Positions 32,075-43,697 of a DNA stretch of 64,000 nucleotides are shown piece by piece (positions within the stretch are counted from its first letter, which is position 1; each line of letters starts with the position of its first letter). This DNA is from Galeruca laticollis. Taxonomy: Eukaryota > Arthropoda > Insecta > Coleoptera > Chrysomelidae. Both the position numbers and the translations under genes were made by a program. Under the pieces are notes generated by a model. The model was not told where the DNA came from. It saw only the letters and a list, made by a program, of their open reading frames with translations, and made no database searches. The stretch spans positions 29,789,567-29,853,566 of the forward strand of contig OY998184.1 in assembly GCA_963921935.1 (NCBI GenBank). The letters are read 5' to 3'.

Positions 32075-34000
32075 ATCCAATACTTCCTTTTTATTTCTCT
32101 TTTCTACTAATATGTAATCTATTATTGACCTTTTATTTCTGCTTTCCATCAGTGTGATATCATATTTTTGTAGCCTATTGGCCAATTGATACAGTATATG
32201 ATAACGCGAACATATTGCTGAACGTTGAGTTTAACCGTTTTAAACCTAATATAAGATGAATCTCGATACACATTGTTACGAAACCGGTGGAATTGTAAAA
32301 GATCGTAATAATCATTCGTAATTGTTGTATGGAAATTAATTACTTCTAAAAACAAATACATGAAAATCTCTAAGATATACATTGTAATTGTGTGTTCTCC
32401 TCAATCAACTCAATCAAAAACAAATTCAGGGAACTGTGTCACTTAGTTCAAGTAAGAGAATTTCGAGTAAGGCTTGGCACTCGGAATCTAATTAATTTTC
32501 AATTGTACTATTTTTAGATTGGGCAAATAGACTTGAGAGTAATACGTGTTATAGTTTGTCACCCTTCATTTTCCAAAAACTTGGTGAACTAGTGGAAACT
32601 CATACACAGTTTGGATTGCAAAGAGAGATGTGAGAAGTTCAGTTATTCATAAGGTTCAAAAGTTGAGAAACAAATAATCGCACTAATGGAAAAGGTAATG
32701 ACTTATGAAAACAACTAAAAATTAAAGTTGACAAAGAAAATTTGATCCTGTTAATAGGTGAACTATGAGAACCTATATACTGCTCATTAGATCAATAATA
32801 AAGAGTCGAAAAAAAGGCGTAAATTTCGGTAAAAATATATTCAAGGTGATACAAAATGAAACATGTATTTAATATATGTGTCATTTTAGTTGAATCATCT
32901 GAAAAATAATTGAACGTTACGGAAACTAAGATAAGGCAGAGAGAGAGAGAAAGAGAAATAGTGAGAGAGAAGAGGGGGGGGAGATAGAGAGAGGGAGATA
33001 GACAAAAGAGAGAGAGAAAAGGAGCAATGCAGCATATTTGAAATAGGATCTTACCGATAAAAAACGGAAAACCAAGAAAAATAGAGGATATGACAAAAGA
33101 AGACAAAAAATTGTACTAAAGTGTTGTAAGGGATAATAACGAATGCATTATATGCCTCAAGGAGTTGTAACATGTCTATCGACCTGTTTCGATTTAATAT
33201 AACTAATTCCGTATAATTCCCGCTTGCTGTCTCATTAGCCACTCCCAACCACATAATTAAAACTGAACGTTGAGACAATTGACATCCGTCAATTTTCCCT
33301 CTGTTTGCTACAAGCTAAAAATGATCCTTTTCCGATACCGACGTTGAAGAGGAAACACGTACTCACTCTTTCTTTTGTTTTACTGAAATTTTTTCTAAAT
33401 TTGCTGTGGTAAGTTTAAAGTTATATTTTATAATATCTAAGCTTCATTCAATGTAATCGCTGAGATAATTTTTATTGCATCTCTTTCATTTCTGTTCTTT
33501 CACATATTCAGAGATAAATTACAGTTGCACGTGGTCACGGAATCCTTCTTTTATACCTACATATTAATTTTAAACTAAATACAAATCATTGTTTAATTTT
33601 GTGCAAACGCTTGAGAGCTTTTTATGTTGCAAAAGATCTTTTTTTCAACTATGAATAACATTTTAAATTCATTTTAAACCTATAGAATATTCATTCGTAT
33701 GAAAGGGACCGCCACTGCAGGTTACAGATATATTTTTTAAGCACGTTATTTATTCATATAACAACTTTTTGGCTCTCATAAGTTTTTCAGAACATTAGTA
33801 TACTACTAATTTAGTTAAATTGTTTTTTATTGCTTTAATATGGGAGACCTATATGTTGGGAAGCTTTCAGTAAATTTCATTTTTTTAACTTCAAATAACT
33901 GTCTTACTTTTAAACCTGAAAGGCTGAACCAACACAATCTGCACCATTACAATCAACTTCCTACATATCCCTGATTCTTGTGTACTCTAAGGTAAGCACA
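32075..34000. other. AT-rich non-coding interval
   Basis: No protein or RNA gene recognised. It includes a purine-rich (GA)n-type tract at about 32936-33020. Confidence 0.5.
32936..33020. repeat. (GA)n-rich microsatellite
   Basis: Purine-only tract of degenerate AGAGAG runs with a G8 run inside. Confidence 0.8.
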
Positions 34001-34002
34001 GT

Positions 34003-34165
34003 AACTACGTGAAAACTACGTGAGAGCTACGTGAGAACTACGTAATTTTATCGTTGAAGACAGCTTCCATTTATCTAAGACACCTTTACCGTTGAAGACA
34101 GCTTCCATCTATCTAAGACACCTCTACCGTTGAAGACAGCTTCCATTGGTCCGAGACATCTTTCA
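34003..34165. repeat. Adjacent 12-bp and 38-bp tandem repeats
   Basis: Four 12-bp units of the ACTACGTGAGAA type (34003-34042) are followed by three 38-bp units starting at 34052, 34090 and 34128 (CGTTGAAGACAGCTTCCAT...). The last unit is partly diverged. Confidence 0.8.
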
Positions 34166-34760
34166 CCATAGAAAACACCGATTCCAGTCCTTCAGAACAT
34201 CTAAACCATCAGAGTACCGTCAGTTAAATACATCCTGTACTTTTACGTCCCGTTATTAAATCAAATTTTTTATATATTCCTTCCAATTTCTAATCCACCC
34301 GGCTGTGAGAGCCACAGGGTATCGTGCCCGGGTTGATAAGTTTGAGCACATTTTATTTTAACATTTTTAATAATAATTTTTTATAACATTTTAATTTACA
34401 GTAAATTTTTTCACACGGTGTTTCTACCTTTATCATCGTAGTTTTGTTCTTGTTATTTCGTAACGTTTGAAACGGTAGTGCCGCCCTGAACTCTTATAGT
34501 CTGATCATCCTCTGTTATACAAAGTGTGTCATTAACTTGGAGTCGAACCACCCTTGAGAAGTCTCATGCTGGGATTTTGTTCGAGTGAACGATCAATGGT
34601 TACAGAGTTACTGTGGAACTTCAAAATCACTGAAATGGAAAATGATACAGCAGAAGATAAGGAATTGTCTCAAGACAAAGAATCATAGCTCAAAAAATGA
34701 TGGAAATTGGGAACTGACTAGGCAACGAAAGAGTAAATGAATGGAATGAAGAATAATTTT
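34166..34760. other. Non-coding interval
   Basis: No recognised gene. A short ATG frame at about 34635 (MENDTAEDKELSQDKE) stops after 17 codons. Confidence 0.4.
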
Positions 34761-34879
34761 GAAATTGGGAAAACGTAAAATGAGATGTCTCAATATTGAT
34801 GAAGAAGAAACAGATAGAATTTGTATAGGCATAATTGGATATTTTTGTAATAACAGAAACCAAAAAAGGAACGGAAACA

Positions 34880-35346
34880 TTTGAATTAGATGATAGGTAC
34901 CTTCATAGTCAACTTTCCTTCCATACTTCTCATATTCTATTTTATATTATCTTCCATACATCTCATATCCTTATTTCTATTTCCTTCCATACTTCTATCT
35001 ATATAATCATTTCTTCGATCTGTTTATTTATATTTATATTTATTTATATATTCTCTGTCACTGCTATACTATGATCACCCATACTCCTATTTTCTTGTTG
35101 ACCATCTCTATCTTCTTCACTTCCATCTTGACTGCTTCCTTCTAATATAGTTCCTCGTTTCGTCTTCATTTTGAATAATCCAATTGAATTTTACACATAA
35201 ATTTATAGATTGAATCAATATTATAAATATATTTTCGAATTTTTTTTAAAAGCCGAAAATAAAAGAATTTTGTCTAAATATTTGTTATGTCTATTTTTCT
35301 ATTTATGTTTGAGGTCCCCTGGACCCTCACGTTGGATGCCAATAGT
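34880..35346 (-). pseudogene. Leader and N-terminal gag-like fragment of an LTR-type retroelement
   Basis: On the minus strand a PBS-like sequence, TGGCATCCAACGTGAGGG, lies near 35345-35328. About 150 bases later an ATG (35172) starts MKTKRGTILEGSSQDGSEED, a hydrophilic acidic start like that of the intact gag-like ORF at 51359. Further on it reads RSMEGNRNKDMRCMED and NMRSMEGKL, repeated charged coiled-coil units separated by stops. The arrangement (PBS-like site, AT-rich leader, repeat-bearing coiled coil) matches the 50.9-52.0 kb locus, so both probably belong to one retroelement family (inference). Confidence 0.45.
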
Positions 35347-35349
35347 TAT

Positions 35350-36460
35350 GGAAAAATCTTTTAAATTACATCATTTATAAATTACAATTTATAAAATTTC
35401 CAAATGTGTACAAACTTGGAACAAATAACCAAAATAATAAATTAAAGGAAACTTACACATAAACACTTGTTTTATTTGGTTTACAGTCTTTGAAATATTT
35501 TCAAATTTCCTTTTGCTAGGACTCCACTTATAATTTCTTTGACCCCTATCAATTTGACTATGTTCCAATTGCTGTTCCTTACTCCCTTCTTCTCAAACCT
35601 TAATCTCTCTAATAATTTTCACTTCTTTTTCTAATTTACTATATTCAAAATTTTGCTTATTATATACAGGGTGGGCCACAGAAAACAGTCTACCCCGATA
35701 TTAGGGAGTATTCATCTGATTTCAAGGAAATGCTAAAACAGGGCGATTTTTATTGTGAGGAAGACACATTTTCACGACAGAGACATCTCTTATGTGTCAA
35801 CCCTGTCCCTTCGACTTTCCCAGCCCCTTATTTTTGTATAGGGAATATACGATGTGAAGCACATCAATAGAAATATGGAGTATTCAGACATAATGATGTT
35901 TATACTACACCGTCTTTGCAACACCTCGTAAAAATGGAACGCAACGCCTGATTAAGTAGATTAGCTGTTCTTCTTACAGAGCTGTTCTTCTTTCAGAAAA
36001 TATGGAAATATTCTCAACTAATTCTGCAATAGACTATACAGATATACAAATCTGAAATATTATTATAATTATGTATTTGAACTTATTTGTAATTTGGATG
36101 AAATGGGTAAATTGAGCAGTAAATATTGGAATATACCGAGACATAAAATCAAAAAACATAGAATACTTCAACAAATAATCCTCATGACAATTTATAATCT
36201 GACACATGCCATAACCAACAAAAATACTTTACTGACATATACGTTCATAATTCTATGATTTGTGATGGCAAATTGTGAGGAACTGTCACGTTGGAGAAAA
36301 AAGGTATGACATTTAATATTCCACTATCAAAATAATATCAAATCAATGATTGAAATAAAATGTATAAATAGAGGACCCGTGCTGCTCTGCAGCCATAGGA
36401 TAGACATAAAATAATTTAACAGTACTTCCTTCCAGACAATATTAACTGTGCGGCGGCTGC
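35350..36460. other. Non-coding interval with a repeat-end motif
   Basis: ATATACAGGGTGGGCCACAG at about 35664 is a typical start of an insect interspersed repeat; about 250 bases of somewhat less AT-rich sequence follow. No end or coding capacity was identified. Confidence 0.4.
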
Positions 36461-36477
36461 AGTATTTGGAAAAAAAT

Positions 36478-36760
36478 GAAAGTAAAGTTGATTGTGCACA
36501 CATATCATTCCTCAAACTTAACGAATTTGAACAGTTAATAGCTTAAAAGAAAGGGCATGATCCACTAAGTGTTCTTAGACTTGTGTCAACAGCCTACGTT
36601 AATTAGAACTCTAGTTATAGAGGTTTTAGTGAAGGAAAATCTTGAAAAAATTGAATGTGCACGCATATCTTTCCTGAAACTCAACAAATTCGAACAGCTA
36701 ATAGCTTAAAAGAAAGAACTTGATCAACTGAGTGTTCTGAGAGTGAAACAATCAAGATCC
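36478..36760 (+). repeat. Tandem duplication with coding-like readings
   Basis: Two copies of about 90 bp, period about 158 (36484-36573 and 36645-36733). Both encode a reading like CARISFLKLNKFEQLIA on +, followed by a stop and LDQLSVLR. The parallel conservation of the reading suggests a relic of a repeat-containing protein. Not recognised. Confidence 0.45.
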
Positions 36761-38340
36761 ATTCAGTTGAAGAGAGGAGCTATGAGAATTCAAATTGCTT
36801 TAGTGAATGTGTCCCATACGAAATATACAGAGAAGAATCGCGTTTGAGTATAACTTGAGTAAAGTGTGAGTTGAGTAAATTGCAATGATTGATGACATAT
36901 CTGTGTCTAAATACCTAAAGAAAAATGAAGGAAATCGGCAGGATAGAACGGCCAGACGGGACTTCAGTTTTCATACATTTTTTTATATATAAGATTGGTT
37001 GAAGAATGTAGCAACAATAATATAAATAAAAAGACTTTATATTTCAAAATTAAATATGGAAAGAAGCTCTACATAAATAATAAAATTTGATGGGTTCATT
37101 AGGCTTTTTCCTTGGTAACGAGTAACTGGAAAGAGGTTTCTTGAAAACAATGAATAGAGAGTATAAAAAGGAGGATATTTCCGAAAGCATGTTTGAAGGT
37201 TTTGCTCCGTAAAATTAATTTAAAATAATACGAGTAAATAAAATTGTAAAAGTTGACCATTGAAAGAGTAAATATTATATGTTGGGAGGTGTTGGTGTGA
37301 AAGCGCTATGAAAATAAAAAAATGAAATAAACTTAAAAGTGAAATAAGAGAAATTACCGGGAGGAACGAACAGTAAGTGGTGGACATTATTTAAGAGGAC
37401 TGGAGGTGTTAAGAGACTAGTGAAATGGGACAACGTTAATAGATTTTGTGTATAAATTAGAGAAGCTAGAAATGGACTGAAGAACGATTTGGTAGGAAAG
37501 GACAATACAAGGAATGACAAGATATTTTATAAATTTTGCCGAAAAAGTTCAAACAACTTTAAACAATCGCTTGACTTGTCAAATATCCGAAATGTTTTTG
37601 ATTATAACTTCAAATTATTTATTATTCTATACGGATTGTTGAATTTAGATGCATCTGTAATTTAATTTGTTTTAAGGCCTTATGTTTCCAATCAAATTTT
37701 AATTCTGGAACGGACTCACCAGTACTAGATGATAACAGCTAACTCGTACAATTCTAAATAAATTAGAATTCTGGATCTATCACTTTTTCTTCAATCCTGA
37801 CTAAATTTTAGGAATCACTCAGGCACTTAATTCAAAAAGGTTACCGAATAAAGCCTTCTATTATTAATCACTATACTTATGAATTGTATGAATATTGGAG
37901 AACTCTTACATAGATGTTCTAAATTTAGAATATCAAATTCCACTTTTTGGAGAACTCTTACTTATCTTACTTAGAGACTATCTATTCGGAGGATTGAACG
38001 TTGCTAAACAATTTTTTGTCAATCAAATAACCAAATTATAATGGGGTTATTAACTTTCTCTTTTTTTAAAAATAAATAGATATGGACTTATTTTATTACC
38101 ACTATATGCTTGCTGTAACATCTTTCATATTGAACGTTTCTTTAAATTGGGACATAATTTATATATTATTGTATACATTTCATGTAAATGTCATCGGTAA
38201 TTAGATGATGCCAAATTTGACCTATACTGGTTTCTTCATAAATATTGATTCCTTACACAATACTGGGTATAGAAGAAGTATTGTACAAAATAAATAAATA
38301 AATGATTTTAAAAGTTAAATGAATGAACTGTATCAAATCC
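36761..38340. other. AT-rich non-coding interval
   Basis: No recognised gene, RNA or repeat end in about 1.6 kb. Confidence 0.5.
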
Positions 38341-38344
38341 CCCT

Positions 38345-38895
38345 AATACGATACGATACGATACGATACGATACGATACGATTTTATTGACCAGTTTTAA
38401 ATACAAAAGCATTTGTGTAGTCCTAATACTAAATTACTAAGTAGTTATCAAAATTCCTAAATCAGATAATAGAATAGAAATAAAGTTAAACTAATATTTT
38501 CATAAAAATTAGATTTCTGAAGTAACATATATGTAAGAATGAATTAGTAAGACTAATAATTGAACGACATGTAGTCCCGAACTGCGTAAAAACAATTTTG
38601 TAGTAAAAATTGTTTTGAAAATCTATAGAACTGATTCTGGCTCATATTTTTCACATTCTTATCAGCATGCAAATCTAGAAACTTATTATACAATCTAACA
38701 TCTAGTTTGTTGTATTGTGTTTGATGCAGCCTAGAAAAAGGCACAATGAGTCGCTCTGCACCTCTGGTGGTATAACAGTGAACACTAGAATGAGTTGCCA
38801 TATGTAGTACACCCCTATGAATACACAGAAGTGTCTCAAACATGTACATGCAAGGCAATGGCAGGATCCCATATTCCGCGAAAAGTCCACTGCAA
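38345..38895 (-). pseudogene. 3' end of a non-LTR retrotransposon with (ATACG)n tail
   Basis: The minus-strand frame from 38895 starts GLFAEYGILPLPCMYMFETL and continues with HSSVHCYTTRG, RLIVPFSRLH and LLQNCFYAVRDY. This is the conserved C-terminal region after the RT in CR1/jockey-type ORF2 proteins. The stop (38555) is followed by about 170 bases of 3' UTR and then, at 38347-38383, seven copies of a 5-bp repeat (ATACG on +), the terminal microsatellite on which such elements prime. The 5' end is truncated at about 38895. The C-terminal frame is uninterrupted, so this insertion may be fairly young. Confidence 0.8.
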
Positions 38896-39116
38896 ATAAA
38901 AGAATTAACAAATCAATTTTTATATACTATTATAAATTCATTAACCAAACATATTAACTCTACTATATCTAAATTGAAATTTCACGTGACTTCTATTTTT
39001 TATTATCGTCATTTCTATTTACATTTCTACCGTGAAACCCAGTTCATAAAATTATTTGTTAATGATAAAATTTCTATTTATACATCTTTCCTCACCATGC
39101 TATTCCTTTTTCGTTT
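38896..39116. other. Short AT-rich interval
   Basis: Nothing recognised. Confidence 0.4.
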
Positions 39117-40030
39117 CTAGATTCCGTTCCTATACTCCTGTCTTATTATCCAATTTGCTTTTCTTTTGCTAAACTTCTTTTTATTCTCTTCTCTTACTGT
39201 TTGATTCTCTTTTCGTTTCCTAAATTTCTTCAGATTTTCCACTATGTCATTTTTAAAATCTTTGTGCCATATCTCATTATTTTCATCATATATTCTTGAT
39301 TTTGTATTCATTTTTCCAGATGTGCATTAAAATTTGCGTTTCAAATTTTTCCATATCATTGGTTCTACTTTTTTTATTTTTTTCTCCATGATACTCTCAA
39401 TCCCTATCATTTCATTTTTAATTATTTTAATAAAAACACTTGGATCAATTATTTTCATATTTCTATAAGTTTTACTCCTATTTCCATATTTTCTGTATAT
39501 ATTAATTGTCCTCCATTTTGTCTTGTGGTTTCTTCCATAGTTTTTTGCAATCTTTTATTCGTTGCTTCTAATTCCCAATTAAATTGTTTCCCCCTATTAT
39601 TATTATTTATTTCACCATATGTCTCTATTTGTCTTGCCATATTGCCATTCAAGTCTATCATTTTCCAATAAAAAATTTTTTCATAAATTTGCATAACTTC
39701 TTCGCTTCCTAGTTTCTGTAAATTAATATTTGTTTTGTTTGTCGTTATAATTTTACAAATTGTATTTCTTCAGTTATATTTTCATTTTGTTTCCTTACTT
39801 CCACTTGAATTGTTCCGGATAGATTTTCTTCTAGACATCTGCCTAATTATTGAACTTCTTCTACAATATGTTCTTCAATTTCTTCCCGGATTTTAATTCT
39901 CTTTTCTTGGATCTCTATTCTCAAATTCTTGTTTTTCAAACATAACATTTCAATAGGTTTCTTTTTTTATAGATTTTATTTTCATCATTTGTTATTAATC
40001 ATTGCATTTTTAGTTGGTATTTCTGTCATC
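39117..40030 (-). pseudogene. Decayed gag-like coiled-coil region
   Basis: Minus-strand readings are dominated by Glu, Lys, Asn and Gln in helical patterns: MQIYEKIFYWKMIDLNGNMA, WELEATNKRLQKTMEETTRQ, and at 39950-39840 RIEIQEKRIKIREEIEEHIV. Stops and frame changes break it into pieces. The composition resembles the gag-like ORF at 51359-51976, but there is no diagnostic motif (no zinc knuckle or major homology region). It may instead be AT-rich sequence with a helical bias, so the call is tentative. Confidence 0.35.
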
Positions 40031-40708
40031 ATATCTCATTTCCTTTTTTATTGACATTGCATACAAATTACAGATTTCTATAAAATGATGTCCCTAACAA
40101 ATAAATATTTTCCGTCAACTTAATTAGTTGAACTTTGTTTCTTGTTAAAGTGCTGTATCAGGTTACAGATAGCGTTGAATTATTTATTGATGATCTGCAA
40201 TGATTATAACCATGACTTTTTTTCAATTTTTTTTTATTTATCTTTATGATTATATTACTATGAAATTAATTTGATATCTTTGTATACACATAGAATTGAT
40301 GAAATTTAAAGAAATATAATTGACAAAATGATCATTTCTTTATGGTATATTATAAATTCTATATTATTTATATGCTTGTCTATTCTGCATAGGCAATATA
40401 GAATTTCATAATTATATTCCACACATAATTTTCCTTTCATTATCACTAAATTTTGTTGTGAATGATCTTATTTGATTTTGAAATTCTCTTTCAAATTAGA
40501 AAGTATATGAGAATTTTTAAGAGTCACGTTTCAATTGCATAAAATTTTGTTAATCTGAATAAAACCAAGTATCTTTGTCTGAAACATTTCAACATTTGAT
40601 TTTATGTATCTGACAAAAATTTTTATAATAAAATTTATTTCATTGACCTTTATGTTCTAGTCAAATATCTTGAAACTTTTAGCTTGAAATCAACTTAGTC
40701 TTTCAAAA
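40031..40708. other. AT-rich non-coding interval
   Basis: Nothing recognised. Confidence 0.45.
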
Positions 40709-40922
40709 TAAATTTTTATATATACATAGTTATTTTCCAACTAATTTTAAGCTCATCTAAAAAATCATTTGGCAAGAAAAAAAATTTATAAGACTTGGTC
40801 CAATTTTTGGTATAAGGCTGCAAAAATTGGGCCAAGTCTTATAAATTTTTTTTCTTGCCAAATGATTTTTTAGATGAGCTTAAAATTAGTTGGAAAATAA
40901 CTATGTATATATAAAAATTTTA
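40709..40922. mobile_element. Near-perfect palindrome (foldback MITE)
   Basis: Arms of about 99 bp (40710-40808 and 40821-40919) are almost exact inverted copies around an 11-bp loop (GTATAAGGCTG). No coding content. It could extrude as one long hairpin. Confidence 0.85.
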
Positions 40923-41276
40923 TCTGAATAAATTTCAGTCAATAAATTGAGAATTATTTGGAAGAATGTTTCTTTGTAAGTATCAATTGAAAATAGAAAA
41001 AGGTGGATAAATTTAATATACGACATGGTATTTTACGTGATTTCAAAAATTTTTGTGATCTAAACTTGTTTAGGTACTTTTATTGTTAATTAAATGGAAA
41101 TTTTATTCTTTCTAAACTTGAGACGTGTACATGGCGCAAAGTTTTACTGACATCCATAGATGGCAGTTTTGGTAGTATTTCAATTATTTTTGTAGTTAAA
41201 TATTCTAATTCGTTCTATTGTTCATTTAGTGATTCGTTTTCTTTACATGTGACAAGAATATATTCCTTAATCGAAT

Positions 41277-41333
<57 letters not shown>

Positions 41334-43189
41334 TTGTTGTAGTATGAATGGAGGCATACATTGTGACCCAGTGTAATGTAGAAATAAAGAAACTAAGATC
41401 AAATTTTTTATATATAATAGTAATAATGACCATATCTGTTAATTGTAGTTAAATTTTCAGGAATTTTTTAGAATTCCAAAAGTTGAGATTATTTTAATAA
41501 AGTTTATAAAACTAAATTTAGATAAAACCATATAAAGTCATATTATAATAATAATAAAACAAATAATCAAATATAAATGACAATGAAATAAGTTAACTTA
41601 ACGCAAAACCAAACCAAAATTTAATGGAGGAATATGAAAGACAAACTAATAACTTGAGAAATCAACGATATAGCTACAGTATCTAAATCACATAAAAAAG
41701 AAAACAATTGTGAATTTTGTAATGGAAGATTAAATATTATTTATATAATACATATGAGTTTTAAAGATCTATTTTCATATAGGGAAGTACAAAAACCAGA
41801 AATGTCATATTATGTTGACATGCGTACCAACAAATCTGATTGAATACATGAGGGATGAATAAATAAAATTTGAAAATCATTAAGAAACTATGTATGATAA
41901 TTGAATGAACAAATAGTAGAATACAAATGGAATAATTACATATATGATATATAATTGTTCATGTTACCAAAATTATATAATTATAATTTAAGTTTCCACC
42001 AATCACAGGACTTTTGAAAATTAAAATAATTAACAAGACAATTTATAGAACTGATTGTGACGTATTATGAAATTATAAACAATATAAAGTATAAATAATA
42101 TAAAACAATAGGACATTTATGTGAATAATAGAGGGATTTTGGACAAATAAGAATGACAATCAATCGTTATAAAAAATTGTATTTCTAGTAGTTTATGAAC
42201 ATCCGCTTGAAGCAAGTTTGTTGATAAAAAAACAATTGAGTGTGGCGAGGAAGGTAGAAGCATAAGCAACTCCATGTCGGGGCTCTTCAAATTTGTTGCG
42301 AAAAATTATTAAAATTAAGTATTTCGGCCATTCTACAAAGTAGTTTTACAACCAGAGATCCTACCAACAAATGAAAACAAATTCCCGATCCAAAACGAGT
42401 CTTTTCTAAGTAATATGAGAAACTTGGTGATCTACAGCAATGAGAAAGGACGCTAATAGGTGCGGACATTTTGAGACAATCGTTTTCTCAAATAACAGGT
42501 TAGTGAATTTATTTCTTTGGGTTCCAAAGACGAACAATAAATATAAATGATCATTCAATTAACTAATAAAATAAATATTAAAGGCCATAAATAAACAATA
42601 CAAAGAACAATTTTGGATAATAATTAATATATCGTTCAATTTTATAGAGTATAACAATGATTACTCACCTGTTTTTCAATCTATACATGTAGTTTATAAG
42701 AGATTTCTAAAAATACTTTTATAGTTTATAGTTGGTAATTTCATATATGTAATTAATCTGTTTCGTTGTTTATCACCATAGAATCTTTTCTTGTTTTATA
42801 CAAGTTAAAATAACACACAGCCACACAAATCAATCATATATATTTCAATTTTCTCAACGTTTAGCGTTATTTAATAATGTGAGATGTGTAACGAAAGACT
42901 GCTCTGCGCAAGCGTTGTATATTTTTGAAGGTTGACTATTAATTTCAGTATGCGATAGGAGCACACCATAGGCATCGGATAATTTTATTTCTATAATTAA
43001 ATAAAAATGTGATACTAAATAAATAATTAATTATAAGTTTCAATCGGAACATTCTTATCCATTTTCTTTAAAACAATTTATTCATTAATTAAATATATAA
43101 AAGCATATGGTGATTTTTAAATTTATTTCAATCGCCCATCAATCCAACTAAGATTAGGAGTATATATTTTCATGCCCCAATATCAAAAT
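40923..43189. other. AT-rich non-coding interval
   Basis: No recognised gene in about 2.3 kb; it contains a TA microsatellite at 41281-41330. Confidence 0.5.
41281..41330. repeat. (TA)n microsatellite
   Basis: About 25 TA units. Confidence 0.9.
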
Positions 43190-43415
43190 TGATCAGCAGC
43201 CGAAGGTAAAATAAATAAGGTAAGTTCGATAAACAAATAATAAGGTATAAATAGTAAAGTAATTATAAATAAACAATGAATAAAAATAAATAAATATGAT
43301 TATTAATTAAATTGTCGGCCCAACGTAGGGCTATAATAAAAAAAATTGATATAATTGGCCCCAAAGTGGGGCAAATAATAAATAAATAATAAAAAAAGAA
43401 AAACCATATATTAAT

Positions 43416-43420
<5 letters not shown>
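43190..43420 (+). other. LTR-retroelement leader-like segment
   Basis: CAGCCGAAGGTAAA (43197) followed by GGCCCAACGTAGGGC (43317) and TTGGCCCCAAAGTGGGGCA (43356) repeats the motif pair GGCCGAAGGTA ... GGCNCCCAACGTGGGGC seen upstream of the gag-like ORF at 51359. The second motif resembles a primer-binding site. No gag follows here: a TA microsatellite comes instead. Confidence 0.4.

Positions 43421-43466
<46 letters not shown>
43420..43466. repeat. (TA)n microsatellite
   Basis: About 23 TA units. Confidence 0.9.
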
Positions 43467-43469
<3 letters not shown>

Positions 43470-43697
43470 TTTTCTATGCTGTCAATAACAACACGGAACG
43501 TAAAGAAAATCTATTTATAATTGAGCTTTTGAACCAAATTATAGAAGGAAATGTATTAAACTAACTAAAGATAATGTAAACATACGAATTCGTTACAAGA
43601 AAGCTACTGTGCGAGTGAAACGCGTCCAATAGTTGAAATTGAAGATTAGTTCAAAAATAATGAAGTTTTAAACAAATTATATTGTTTTATTTCATCG

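Noticed and set aside
32792..33106. 104-codon frame on the minus strand
   Set aside because: Most of it is the translation of the complement of the GA-rich microsatellite.
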